DNA of 64,000 nt, from contig JAUKNK010000321.1 in the NCBI GenBank assembly GCA_030765055.1, forward strand, positions 62,001-126,000, given 5' to 3'. The notes below the pieces were generated by a model, which worked only from the letters and a program-made list of their open reading frames with translations, was not told where the DNA came from and ran no database searches. Of the stretch, positions 50,937 to 60,182 are shown in pieces; position 1 is the stretch's first letter; every line of letters begins with the position of its first letter. The stretch comes from Mantis religiosa (lineage: Eukaryota > Arthropoda > Insecta > Mantodea > Mantidae). The translations under genes and the position numbers were made by a program.

Positions 50937-51212
50937 GTTCACTCTCTCTCTCTCGGTCCCTTTTCAATCTCTTCACTCTCTCCATCGCCACTTTACCTAT
51001 TCTCTCTCAATCGTTCACTCCCTCAAAACCTCATTTGTTATGGAAACACCGAAGGTCAATAACCATGCTGGAACGTTTCGTCAGAAATTATTAGGTATGT
51101 AAAAAAGGGATACTAATCACCACTTTTAACACAGATAGGAACCTAAATAGACCATAGAACTAAGAGAAATGTACAGGGTTTTTTTTTTCCAATACACGGT
51201 CACCGACACTTA
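50937..51212 (+). repeat. direct repeat A, upstream of the mannosidase gene
   Basis: A pyrimidine-rich segment (CTCTCTC-rich, 50,937-51,035) leads into GTTATGGAAACACCGAAGG, TCAGAAATTATTAGGTATGT and GAACTAAGAGAAATGTACA, ending near CACCGACACT. The same blocks in the same order and orientation form repeat B at 54,332-54,601. Identity by eye is about 85% overall and higher over the 55-nt reading frame. Confidence 0.85.
51040..51094 (+). other. candidate first coding exon, copy A
   Basis: ATG followed by 18 codons (METPKVNNHAGTFRQKLLG) runs into a consensus 5' splice site, GTATGT, in phase 1. A pyrimidine-rich, initiator-like stretch precedes it. The second copy (54,436-54,490) differs at only three bases over this interval. 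No protein family is recognised. It could instead be a chance frame in a duplicated non-coding RNA or UTR. Confidence 0.35.
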
Positions 51213-52023
51213 GGGGATGAACTTTCGAAACGCCTAAAATTCCCAAAGGGGTAGTCAAATTTTCGCCCAAGTTTAACGTACGCTCTGTTCATATATGGTA
51301 CTAACTAGTTTCTAGATTAGAACAGCTATGTTAAGTCATGCAAAACTTCAATGTTTATATTGTTATATCTGCTGTACTTCAATGCAATTTGCGCCATTTA
51401 TATTGTATGCTTCTTTGATGTCACTTTCATATATGTGACTTCTTCTGTTGATTTTATATCTGTGGTATATATGCAGGATGTTTCAGAAATACTTTCACAA
51501 ACTTCAGGTATGCGTTCCTCACATCAAAAGAAGGAAAAAGTTCATATGAACACATGTCCCATAATCCTTGGTTTTCGCGTTATTTCTGTCACAATAAAAG
51601 CGTGAGTTCAACGGCCTTCGGAGTTCCAACCTCAAAACTTCATTTCTCTATGCTCTCATAAGAAGGCTATGACTTATTGTGCAACATAGGTAGATAGTGA
51701 AGTGTTGTTATGGAGACTTGTTTACGTTTGTCAATTTTTATCAGTTTGTCTTAAACGTTAATGCTGGCGTTACTAGTATCAGACACTATTTTTGTAGATT
51801 TGTTGTAAATACGATTTACACAATTAATGTAACTAATCTAAAAACTATTACTTGTTGCGTGGTTGCATTTCCCGAAGGTTTCTGCTTTGTATGAAAACTG
51901 TAGAAGAAGAAGAAGATAAATAGGGGAATTAGATGGACTTGTATTGCTCGATATGACCACTCGGTGAACGTTAGGTTTGTAAATGTTAATGTGAGTCGTA
52001 TGTGAAGTGACTACAACGTGAAG
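51213..52023. promoter_or_regulatory. region upstream of the mannosidase CDS
   Basis: Presumed 5' flank and UTR of the gene at 52,024. It is AT-rich, with GAAGAAGAAGAAG at 51,904-51,916, about 110 nt before the start codon. I cannot point to a convincing TATA box or transcription start site. No other gene is visible. Confidence 0.3.
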
Positions 52024-54021
52024 ATGACATCAACCGGTATTGTTTCAATGTTTAAATGGCTTGCTAATGGTATTCCTGTGCCGTCATTTTCATGTCATTC
52101 TTTTGGACCGAGAGAAAAGTATTTAACTCTAAGTGTGGTCGCAACGTTTGTGGTTGTGGGTTTCGGGGTTTTCTTTTTCCTACTGCAATTAAGAGATGGT
52201 TCTAACAGAGTTAACAGCAAGTATAATGCATACAAAAATATGCAAAACGCAGGTCTCCAGATATTATTACCCCCTCCTCGTCCTGATGATTGTAGTGAAA
52301 TTTACGGAGGGAGTAAATTCATTAGACATGACAACGTTGAACGTGCAGATCTTCACAAATTAGAAGATAGAGCTAAACTTCTCGCGAAAATTGAAGAGGA
52401 CGAAGAAAGGGATGGAATGTGGAATCAAAAAGTTCTTGAAAGACCTGGAATAATTGAACAACCTAACCTCCCAAGTGTAAGTTCTTCCCAAAAGATTAGT
52501 GATTCGCAGAAACAATCCGAAGTACTTATGGAGGAAATAATGACACAACCTCAAAATAAAATTATTACTATTCCACCTGCTCCTAGTGAGCACTATCCTG
52601 ATGTAAATGGAGGTGAAGATTCCGATCCTGTTGCAAGAGAGAGGAGGGACAAGGTCAGAGAGATGACGAAGCATGCATGGGTTAATTATGTACGTTATGC
52701 CTGGGGGAAGAATGAACTCAAACCAATTAGCAAACGAGGCCACAGTGAAAGTATATTTGGCTCTGTGCCACTAGGTACTACCATTGTGGATGGACTGGAT
52801 ACATTGTATATTATGGGCCTTGAGGAGGAATATAAGCAAGGCCGAGATTGGATAGCAAAAGACTTCGACATTACCTCTGCAACGTCAGACCTGTCAGTTT
52901 TTGAAACAAACATCCGATTTGTGGGAGGGCTGTTGGCTTGTTTTGCCCTAACTGGAGATGTCATGTTCAGAGACAAGGCAGCACAAATTGCAGAAAAATT
53001 ACTACCAGCATTCCAAACCCAGACAGGGCTTCCGAACTCGCTTATCAACGTCAAAACAGGGGCAAGCAAGAATTACCACTGGGCAAGTAGATCCTGCAGT
53101 ATACTATCAGAGTTAGGTACACTGCACCTGGAGTTTGCTTATCTCTCAGATGTAACAGGGAATCCTGTTTTCCGTGCTAAGGTAGAACATATAAGGAGGG
53201 TTCTTCAAGGTATGGACAAACCTCGGGGTCTTTATCCCAACTACATAGATCCCAAGACTGGAAAATGGTGCCATCATCACATATCAATGGGAGCCCTAGG
53301 TGATAGTTTTTATGAGTACCTGCTTAAAGCCTGGCTGCAATCAGGCAAAAAAGATCAGGAATCCAGGAATATGTATGATGATGCTTTAAAATATATTTTT
53401 CTTCACATGCTAAAGGTTTCACCTGGTGGACTGACATACATCTCGGATATGAAATTGGATCGACTGGAGCATAAAATGGATCATGTTGCATGCTTCTCAG
53501 GTGGTCTGATAGGATTAGGAGCCCATACGCTGAACAATGATTTGTCTCAAAGATACTTGGAAATAGCAGAAGCTATTACTCATACATGTCACGAATCCTA
53601 TGACCGAACAGCGGTAAAATTGGGACCTGAATCACTCCGTTTTACGGATGCTATTGAGGCAGAAGCATTAAAGTGCAGTCAAAAGTATTACATACTTAGA
53701 CCAGAAGTTATAGAATCATATTTTGTTATGTGGAGGCTTACCAAGCAACAGAAATACCGTGATTGGGGCTGGGAAGCTGTCCAAGCTCTGGAGAAGCACT
53801 GCCGTGTTGCAGGAGGTTACACAGGGCTCAAAAATGTGTACCTGAAAGATTCACCTAAAGATGATGTACAGCAGAGCTTCTTTCTTGCAGAAACATTAAA
53901 ATACCTTTATCTTCTCTTTAGTGATGACAGCCTCATTTCACTTGATGAATGGGTATATAACACAGAGGCCCATCCTCTTCCTATCAAAGGGGTCAATTCA
54001 TTTTACAGAGAACATGTATAA
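52024..54021 (+). CDS. alpha-Man-Ia: Golgi mannosyl-oligosaccharide alpha-1,2-mannosidase (GH47, class I)
   Basis: A type II membrane glycosidase that trims alpha-1,2-linked mannoses from Man9-8GlcNAc2 N-glycans in the Golgi. The protein is 665 residues. ATG 52,024 is the first Met after an in-frame stop at 52,003. One transmembrane anchor (34-56; YLTLSVVATFVVVGFGVFFF) follows a short cytosolic tail, then a stem (57-200), then the GH47 catalytic domain (205-655). Conserved features: HSESIFGSVPLGTTIVDGLD, FETNIRFVGG (E294), GDSFYEYLLKAW (D427), LRPEVIESYF (E561), the Ca-binding Thr in NTEAHPLPI (T647) and the Cys in DHVACFSGG. E294, D427 and E561 correspond to the catalytic acids of the family. 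Length is close to insect Golgi mannosidase IA. The whole CDS is one exon with no disruption, lying between direct repeats, so it may be an intact retrocopy or a naturally intronless locus. Confidence 0.88.
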   Translation: MTSTGIVSMFKWLANGIPVPSFSCHSFGPREKYLTLSVVATFVVVGFGVFFFLLQLRDGSNRVNSKYNAYKNMQNAGLQILLPPPRPDDCSEIYGGSKFIRHDNVERADLHKLEDRAKLLAKIEEDEERDGMWNQKVLERPGIIEQPNLPSVSSSQKISDSQKQSEVLMEEIMTQPQNKIITIPPAPSEHYPDVNGGEDSDPVARERRDKVREMTKHAWVNYVRYAWGKNELKPISKRGHSESIFGSVPLGTTIVDGLDTLYIMGLEEEYKQGRDWIAKDFDITSATSDLSVFETNIRFVGGLLACFALTGDVMFRDKAAQIAEKLLPAFQTQTGLPNSLINVKTGASKNYHWASRSCSILSELGTLHLEFAYLSDVTGNPVFRAKVEHIRRVLQGMDKPRGLYPNYIDPKTGKWCHHHISMGALGDSFYEYLLKAWLQSGKKDQESRNMYDDALKYIFLHMLKVSPGGLTYISDMKLDRLEHKMDHVACFSGGLIGLGAHTLNNDLSQRYLEIAEAITHTCHESYDRTAVKLGPESLRFTDAIEAEALKCSQKYYILRPEVIESYFVMWRLTKQQKYRDWGWEAVQALEKHCRVAGGYTGLKNVYLKDSPKDDVQQSFFLAETLKYLYLLFSDDSLISLDEWVYNTEAHPLPIKGVNSFYREHV

Positions 54022-54331
54022 AATTGGTTTCTCATAGGACACTAATTTACTTATTTTTTTATGAAATTCTTGTATCAGAGCTTGTACATTTTTAAAAAGG
54101 CGAGATTGGCATAACTAAAGAAAACAGTAGTTTAAAAAGCAAGAATAAAAGTACAGTAAGACCAAATGAAGAATACTAATGATCAAGTCTTTATGAAATT
54201 AATAAAATTAGATAACCAAGGTATAAGATATTTGTACATATACTTACGTTATGCATAATTACTGTCATATTAACATTCCTGGCCATCTTATTAAAGTTTC
54301 ATGTTATGTAATAAAAAAAAATAAACTTGTT
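54022..54331 (+). terminator. 3' flank of mannosidase with polyadenylation signals
   Basis: AATAAA hexamers occur at about 54,145, 54,201 and 54,310. The last lies in an A-rich run (AATAAAAAAAAATAAA) placed immediately before direct repeat B. If the gene is a retrocopy, this run could be the remains of its poly(A) tail. Otherwise it is an ordinary 3' UTR signal. Confidence 0.4.
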
Positions 54332-54601
54332 TACTCTGTCTCTCGCTTTTTGTTCCTTCTCAATCTTTCCACTCTCTCCCTTACCGCTTTACTTATTCTC
54401 TCCCAAGCTTTCACTCCCTCACAATGTCATTTGTTATGGAAACACTGAAGATCAATAACCATGCTGGAACATTTCGTCAGAAATTATTAGGTATGTAAAA
54501 AAGGGATACTACCCATCACTTTTAACACAGGTAGGAAACTATATAGGCCATGGAACTAAGAGAAATGTACATTACTTTTTGTATACACTGCCACCGACAC
54601 T
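54332..54601 (+). repeat. direct repeat B, downstream of the mannosidase gene
   Basis: Same orientation as repeat A (50,937-51,212): CTGTCTCTCGCTTTTTGTTC, CACTCCCTCACAATGTC, GTTATGGAAACACTGAAG, TCAGAAATTATTAGGTATGT and GAACTAAGAGAAATGTACA, ending in CACCGACACT. A SINE begins at the very next base. Confidence 0.85.
54436..54490 (+). other. candidate first coding exon, copy B
   Basis: METLKINNHAGTFRQKLLG followed by GTATGT. Relative to copy A there are two amino-acid changes (P to L, V to I) and one silent change; frame and donor are kept. If expressed, the next visible exon-like block is 57,457-57,536, across a TTAA-flanked element that would lie in the intron. Confidence 0.35.
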
Positions 54602-54775
54602 CTGCCCGCCTCGGTAGCGTAGATGGTAGCATGTCTGCCTGACGTTCAAGAGGTCCCGAGTTCGAAACTCGGTCAGGATGAGTTACCTGGATAAGGTTTT
54701 TTCCGGGGTTTTCCCTTATCCTTACAGACGAATGTTGGGTAGCTCTAAGCTCCATGGGCCCTGGATACCTTTGAG
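54602..54775 (+). repeat. tRNA-derived SINE, family 1 (copy b)
   Basis: Head GCCTCGGTAGCGTAGATGG (A box) and CCGAGTTCGAAACTCGG (B box), then the body GATGAGTTACCTGGATAAGG, TTATCC and GACGAATGTTGGGTA, shared with 11,911-12,078. The A and B boxes are better than in copy a. Inserted at the end of direct repeat B. Confidence 0.85.
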
Positions 54776-54975
54776 CATCTTGCTAAGGAGTTCTATCAAA
54801 GTGCCATCATGAATATTTCTGCAGATTCATTCATGTGAAAAAACAAAACTTGGGTTCTTTTATGCATATATGTAAATGTAAACGATTGGCGAATACTTAA
54901 ACCTGTTAATTATATAGTTTGCATTAAATAACTTTCCGTGGCATTTGAAGTTTCCAAAGTATTCTTTATGTTTAA

Positions 54976-57275
54976 GGGTAGGCATCTGTGAAAAATGCTA
55001 AAATCCAGAGTTTACATCAGAACTGCTTGAAATTTTATCATTAGGTGGGGTATAGGGAATCTAGTTCAGCTTTCAAAATCCATCCTAGTATCTTAAATAG
55101 TTTTTCAAAAAAAAATATATTTAGTGCTTTTTATAGTATGACTTTTGTATATTATATAAAAAGTCCCAGGTCATACAGTTCTTTTAGAAACCTTAAATTT
55201 TAGATTCAGGTTTCTCTGTACATCAGTTACAAAAGTTGCTGTACTTTTAAAGTGTGTATCATGTATTTCTGGAGAAAAAATTTTTTATATGTGAATATAT
55301 TAAATTTTTCTTAATTTATTTTCAATTTTGAGATTTAAAATTCAATAATAAATAAACTAATTTAAATCAACAAAAATACCAATTTTTATTAAACATTTAT
55401 TTAGGAATATGTATCCAAAGTTTAATACATATTCGTTGAGAATTGCAGAAGTTGGAGCATTTTGAAGATACCAAATGTTCAAAAATTGAAAGTGGAGAAA
55501 AATGAATTTAAAGATTTAGATAGAAATTACACTACTTCATTTACTTTGAAAACGTCATGCACCATATGCAGGCCCTAGAGCTACCTTATCTTCTTTCTCT
55601 TTATTTTGGTTGCTTTGGCTCTTTTGTTTATAATATTTCTATCTACAATAGTTTTTAGCAAAAAAAAAAAAAAAATAATAATAATAATTTAAATTTTTGC
55701 TGCAATTTCTTTACATTGGGAAACATATTTCATTCTCTACAATTTTTGTTATAAATGATTGGAACTTTGGATTCTGGTTCCTTTAGAAAATAATTACAAA
55801 ACTATATATGTATATACTCATTTGCCCATGTCTTGTGGTTCTGGAGGAGAAAATTAAAGGATATGATAGAATTTTCTTGAACTTTTCTCAATTACCCTTT
55901 TTCAATACCAATTATTATACTTTTTGATATACAACCATAATGATACCAATTTTTATTGAAAACGTATCTAGGAATATACATATATGCAAACATTAAAGAA
56001 ATTTATTGAAAACTTTAGTGTCTGGACTATAAAGAGTATTAAAAATGCTAAAAGTTTGACATGAAGAAAAATCTGGTGAGAAGCTCTAAATATAAACAAC
56101 ATTTTTTTCTATGTTTCAAAACCCTCCTGCACTATATGAAGACCACTCACTCTTCTTTTAATTTAGTCACTTTTAACTGCTTCTTGGCAGATTTATGTTT
56201 TCTCAATAAACTTTGAGCACTTTGTTTTAGCTTTCACCTATCCCTAATACTGCTAATTTTCTTGCTAACAAGATTTACTTTGCTTGCTGCAACGTTTACC
56301 TTAAAATTTTGTCTATCTTTATAGCCCATATTAAATTCACTAATAGCTGCAATCACTGCAATGCAATTTCTTTCTTAGTACAAAAACTTCTTTGTGACAT
56401 TTACTCCATGCAGACCTTCATTAGCATTCTGTGCTCCTCCTTTAATGCAGCCTTCCCGTAGAATAGTTCTAATCTCTTAATTTTTGTCTATGAGATGGAA
56501 ATTTTAAGTACAGTAGTACATGCAATTCATAACCATGGTCATACAAAATTTCTGCATAGAAATATGACCCTTGCCAATGCCCAGAATTACATAAACCATT
56601 CTTCTACTGACCTACTAGAATCACTGTGAACTCTTGGGCTATAATATGTTTTCACTTAACATTTACCTCAAGCAGAGTATTCTAGTATCATTACTTACTA
56701 TTATGGCTAGAAAACCTTTAAGTTTCATTATATTTTGCTTCGAAATAGCCACTGTACTCCTATCTTAACCTGGTACGAATCATATACCTACTGTTGCAAC
56801 AAGAAAGCAATACAATGTTAAATCAGGCTTTATTCCTATTCTAAACAATAGCAATTTAATATTAGCTGGTATCCACAGCTTTCACTTGCATGTATACCAT
56901 ATTTCACAAACACTACATGTCAGTGGAAATCTTTGTTTACTTTTAAAAGTAGTAAATGGATACAGACAGGTTCAGTAGCTTCCACAAACATCCAGAAGAT
57001 TTTTCTGCACATTACCACAATGTTTGGAATCAAACCGCGTAGTTTAAACGTGAGAATTCCATCAATTTCTTTGCGACACACGAGTAAAAGCAATATAAAT
57101 GGCCACGCCCAGCCGCACATGGGCATTTGAATAATGACATAGCGGCTCTTTAAATGGCGATAGGGCCTAACTAACGGCAGATTCTGAAACTACAATGTTT
57201 AAACATAATTTTAAACCAAAAAATGGAAAGTTTGTTTTTTTATCATTTTCAACCAAATTTCACCAATGCCTCCCC
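54976..57275. mobile_element. TTAA-flanked DNA element (Kolobok- or piggyBac-like), non-coding
   Basis: TTAA at 54,972-54,975 and 57,276-57,279 flanks the inverted ends GGGTAGGCATCTGTGAAA and GGGGAGGCATTGGTGAAA (inward from the right). The 2.3-kb interior has no transposase. It contains a diverged tandem duplication (about 55,190-55,640 and 55,755-56,190) and A-rich runs. TTAA duplications occur in both Kolobok and piggyBac; the ends do not match the piggyBac family at 16.4 kb. Confidence 0.7.
55190..56190. repeat. diverged tandem duplication, about 0.57 kb apart
   Basis: Parallel blocks include TTTAGATTCAGGTTTCTCTG / TTTGGATTCTGGTTCCTTTA, AATTTTTATTAAACATTTAT / AATTTTTATTGAAAACGTAT, AGGAATATGTATCC / AGGAATATACATAT and TGCACCATATGCAGGCC / TGCACTATATGAAGACC. 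Identity is low, so the duplication is old. Confidence 0.5.
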
Positions 57276-57667
57276 TTAACAACAGATTACATTGTAATGC
57301 TAGCTCCTTTGTGATGTTTCGGGCTTTATGTGTTAGGTTTTCGTATCTTTGATCTCTTTCAGTATACCTGGTAATGATCTTGAGAAATTATGTAGTGTCT
57401 TTGTGAGAATTCCTGTTTGCCCACTAACCATAGTGATTTAATTTTCTCATTTTTAGGTCGCTTATTCCAAGGATACTAATTAAAGTGGTGCAATTTACAC
57501 CAACTGGAGTCCAAGCCAACTGTGAGAGATCAGAAGGTAACATCACTTATTCTTTCTAGTTCAATTAGATTTCTTGGCATATATGAAACAAATGTAAAGA
57601 AGATAGTTAAATTACCCTAATTAACGTCGATTTAACATTTAAAATACATTATGTAAATTATTAGTAT
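57276..57667 (+). other. intergenic with a candidate internal exon
   Basis: 57,457-57,536 (80 nt) is preceded by a pyrimidine-rich acceptor (TTTTCTCATTTTTAG) and followed by GTAACA. Joined to the candidate first exons, its frame reads six codons and then a stop; another of its frames is open throughout. It may be a UTR or non-coding exon, or a chance match. Confidence 0.25.
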
Positions 57668-57869
57668 TGTCACCCTGGCGGTAGACTCGCGAAGCCGATG
57701 AAAAATGATGACAGGTAGCGACGGACAGTTGAAGGTAGTTTTTGTAAAATAAAACAGTTTTCAGGTTAGCTAGAAAGGTAATGGTGAACAGTATATTTCA
57801 AGGAGAATAAAGTGTAGTAATTGTGTTTTGTAACCTCGTTTTATTATTTCACGAACCCACAAAGTCACA
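57668..57869 (+). repeat. 5' LTR of Gypsy element 1 (about 202 bp)
   Basis: Starts TGTCACCCTGGCGG and ends CACAAAGTCACA. It contains an AATAAA signal at 57,808. It is less than half the length of the related LTR at 61,870-62,297, and its upstream promoter half is different or deleted. Confidence 0.85.
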
Positions 57870-57871
57870 AT

Positions 57872-57889
57872 TGGTGTCAGGAGTGGGAT
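57872..57889 (+). other. primer-binding site, probably tRNA-Leu
   Basis: TGGTGTCAGGAGTGGGAT lies two bases after the LTR. It is complementary to the 3' end of tRNA-Leu, whose animal copies end in ATCCCACTCCTGACACCA. Element 2 has the slightly changed TGGTGTCAGGAAGCGGGA. Confidence 0.75.
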
Positions 57890-57892
57890 GAC

Positions 57893-59254
57893 ATGGAGGC
57901 TGCATTGGAAAAGATTTTGGAGATGACGGAAATGAAAGAAGCAAATGACAACTTCGCTGCGGAAACAGAAGCGGCGAATAAGAACCTGGCCGCGGAAATG
58001 AAGGAAATTAAGACGGCAAATAACAGCCTGGCCGCGAAGCTGGAGACTACAAATGACAACCTGGCCGCGGAGTTGAAACAATTAAAGACCGAATTGACCA
58101 CAGAAATGAGGGCAGCGAACGACAGTCTGGCCACGGAGATGAAAGCGGCAAACGAGGCCCTTGCCGTGAAGTTTGAAGAACAGTTGGCCGGCGTGAGGGA
58201 TAACGTGACGGAGCTGGGCAAGCGGATGGGCCAAGTGGACGAGCGCGTCGAGGACCTGGCGAGCCGCGTTGACGACCTGGAGGGAAAGGCCGACAGCAGC
58301 GTCAAGTCCCTGAACGCCACAGTAGAGGACGTCGTCGGCAGGAAACTGAAGGATTTGAAGGCCGACGCGCCGGGACGCGACACATCTGCGCGCGTCAAAC
58401 CGCCGAAATATGACGGCGCGTCAACATTTGAGGTCTTCCGCCGCCAGTTCGACACAGTGGCCAAGCACAACAGATGGTCACCGGAGGAGGAGGTCACACA
58501 GCTAATAGCCAGCCTCCAGGGACGGGCCGCGGAAGTCCTAAACGCGGTGCAGACAACGGCGGCGCCCAAGGACATCTGGGAGGCCCTGGAGAATCGTTTC
58601 GGGAACCACCGCTTAGCCGCAGCGTACCGCAGCCAACTAAAGGCAAGGTCACAGCAGCCGGGGGAGACGCTGCAGGAGTTAGCCATAGCGATTGAGCAGC
58701 TAGCTGGCAAGGCCTTGGTTGACCTGCCACTGGAGTTCGTATCCCGGGAAGCCGCTTACAACTTTGTAGACGGGGTACGGGACACGGAGATTCGTCAGAG
58801 CCTAATGCTCGGCGATTATAAAACCATCCACGAGGCGCTGACAGAGGCATTAAGGATGGAGGCGGCCAAGGTAGCATCTATCCCGACGTCGAGAACGAGG
58901 AGTGTCCGCTACGCCGGAGACAGAAGACCAGCTGAGGGACGCCGGCGAACACCTAGTGGCCTGTGTTGGGGGTGTGGACAGCCCGGGCACCTGCAGAGAG
59001 ACTGCCCACACCAGGAAGGGCGGCGGGAAGAACGAGTAAGGCCCAGCGTGGAGAGGGGCACGTCGGCGCCATTACCACCATCCCCTCGAGTGACAATGCG
59101 CGCCGTCAGCCGGCGGATGGATGACAACCTCATCGCGGACGGTTGGGTAAGAGAAAAGCCGTGCCGCGTGCTGGTGGACACCGGGGCGGCCGTGACCATC
59201 ATCAGACCTGACGTGGCGAAGGGTTTGCCGACAAGGAAGCCGAGCCGACCATAA
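57893..59254 (+). pseudogene. Gypsy gag-protease (element 1, premature stop)
   Basis: ATG 57,893 opens MEAALEKILEMTEMKEANDN. Residues 15-150 are coiled-coil with imperfect repeats (ANDNLAAEL, ANDSLATEM, NEALAVKFEEQ). Then comes a retrotransposon gag domain (YDGASTFEVFRRQFDTVAKH, EEEVTQLIASLQGRAAEVL, WEALENRFGNHRLAAAYRSQ, LDLPLEFVSREAAYNFVDG-like), one zinc knuckle (CWGCGQPGHLQRDC) and a pepsin-like protease start with the active site VLVDTGAAVTII. Gag and protease share one frame here. A TAC to TAA change at the KPSRPYQL position (present in element 2) truncates it at 59,254, inside the protease. Confidence 0.88.
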
Positions 59255-59260
59255 CAGCTT

Positions 59261-60154
59261 GTGACGGCATCGGGCGACACCATGCCTGTGGAGAAGGAGG
59301 CCCTACTGGAGCTGAACTTGGAACGGAGTGCCGTGCGTCTGTGGGTGTTCGTCGCGAAGGTGGCTGAGGAGGTGATTCTGGGACTGGATGCCCTCAGGAG
59401 CCACGAGGCGACGGTCGACGTCGGCAGGAAGGTCCTGAGGCTCAACGGAGAAGAGGTTATACTCCGTCAACCAGAAGAGCGCCTTGGAATTTGCAGGGTC
59501 ATCTTGAGCGAAGACGTGGTTGTCCCCGCGAGGAGCGAAGTGATAGTGACGGTGCGACCGGAAGGCCAGACAGCAGGTTGGGTCCAGAGGCAGCAGGAGT
59601 ACGACTTCACCTCAGAACATCGCAGAGGGAAGAGTCACGGTAACGCGGACGCTATGTCCCGAAGACCCTGTCCAGAAGATTGCGGCCAGTGCACAAGAGT
59701 GGAGGGGAAGGAGCGTGCCGCAGCAGTTCGAGTAGTCACGGCAGTGCCTGCGGATGGCTGGGATAGCGCAGGCCTGAGGAGGGAGCAGCTGGCGGACGCA
59801 GACTTGGGGCCACTCTTGAGGGATGTGGAGAACCTGGTGGACCACCTCCACGACATGCACGAGATGGCTCGCCAGAACATCCAGAAGGCGAGCGACCGCA
59901 TGAAAACCCGATACAACAGGCAAGCCAACAGCCAAGGGTTCCAGCAAGGTGAACTGGTCTGGTTGTACCGCCCGACCCGGACCAAGGGACGCTGCCTGAA
60001 GCTTCAGCAGTCATGGCAAGGACCGTACCGTGTGGTGAAGAGGATTAACGACATGGTCTACCGCATCCAGAAGGTGCTCCGAGGAAAGATGTTGGTGTTA
60101 CACCTGGATCGCCTGGCCCGCTACGAAGGCGCTGTTCGGGACGACCAGCCTTGA
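59261..60154 (+). pseudogene. Gypsy protease end, RNase H end and integrase C-terminus, fused by deletions
   Basis: A 297-codon open frame joins three non-adjacent parts of pol. The first is the protease C-terminal half (VAEEVILGLDALRSHEATVD). The second is the end of RNase H (QQEYDFTSEHRRGKSHGNADAMSRRPC). The third is the integrase C-terminal region with its chromodomain-like barrel (RMKTRYNRQANSQGFQQGELVWLYRP, WQGPYRVVKRINDMVYRIQK, VLHLDRLARYEG). Two deletions removed the RT core and the integrase zinc finger and DDE core, yet the frame stays open. It is in the same frame as gag, behind the single stop at 59,254. Confidence 0.85.
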
Positions 60155-60182
60155 GGACGGAGCAGTGTCACCCTGGCGGTAG

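Larger units (their letters stand above)
57668..60182 (+). mobile_element. Ty3/Gypsy element 1, internally deleted
   Basis: 5' LTR 57,668-57,869, primer-binding site 57,872-57,889, gag-protease, then fused remnants of RNase H and integrase, a purine-rich tract (GAGGACGGAGCAG) and the first 17 bp of the 3' LTR (TGTCACCCTGGCGGTAG, 60,166-60,182). It lacks the RT core, most of RNase H and the integrase core, so it could only move with help from a complete relative. The 3' LTR breaks off after 17 bp. Confidence 0.9.

Noticed and set aside
52018..52023. Upstream GTG as mannosidase start
   Set aside because: GTG is not a normal start in animals. The ATG six bases later is the first Met after the in-frame stop at 52,003.
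52360..53069. Antisense ORFs opposite the mannosidase
   Set aside because: Overlap a well-supported CDS and contain no recognisable motif.
54602..54680. Functional tRNA gene
   Set aside because: A and B boxes are present, but no cloverleaf acceptor or anticodon arm can be formed. The downstream body is shared with another copy, so it is a SINE.
57877..58710. 277-codon antisense ORF opposite Gypsy gag (also 62,099-63,112)
   Set aside because: Shadow frames of a GC-rich gag gene. They carry no domain, and gag motifs on the plus strand explain the sequence fully.
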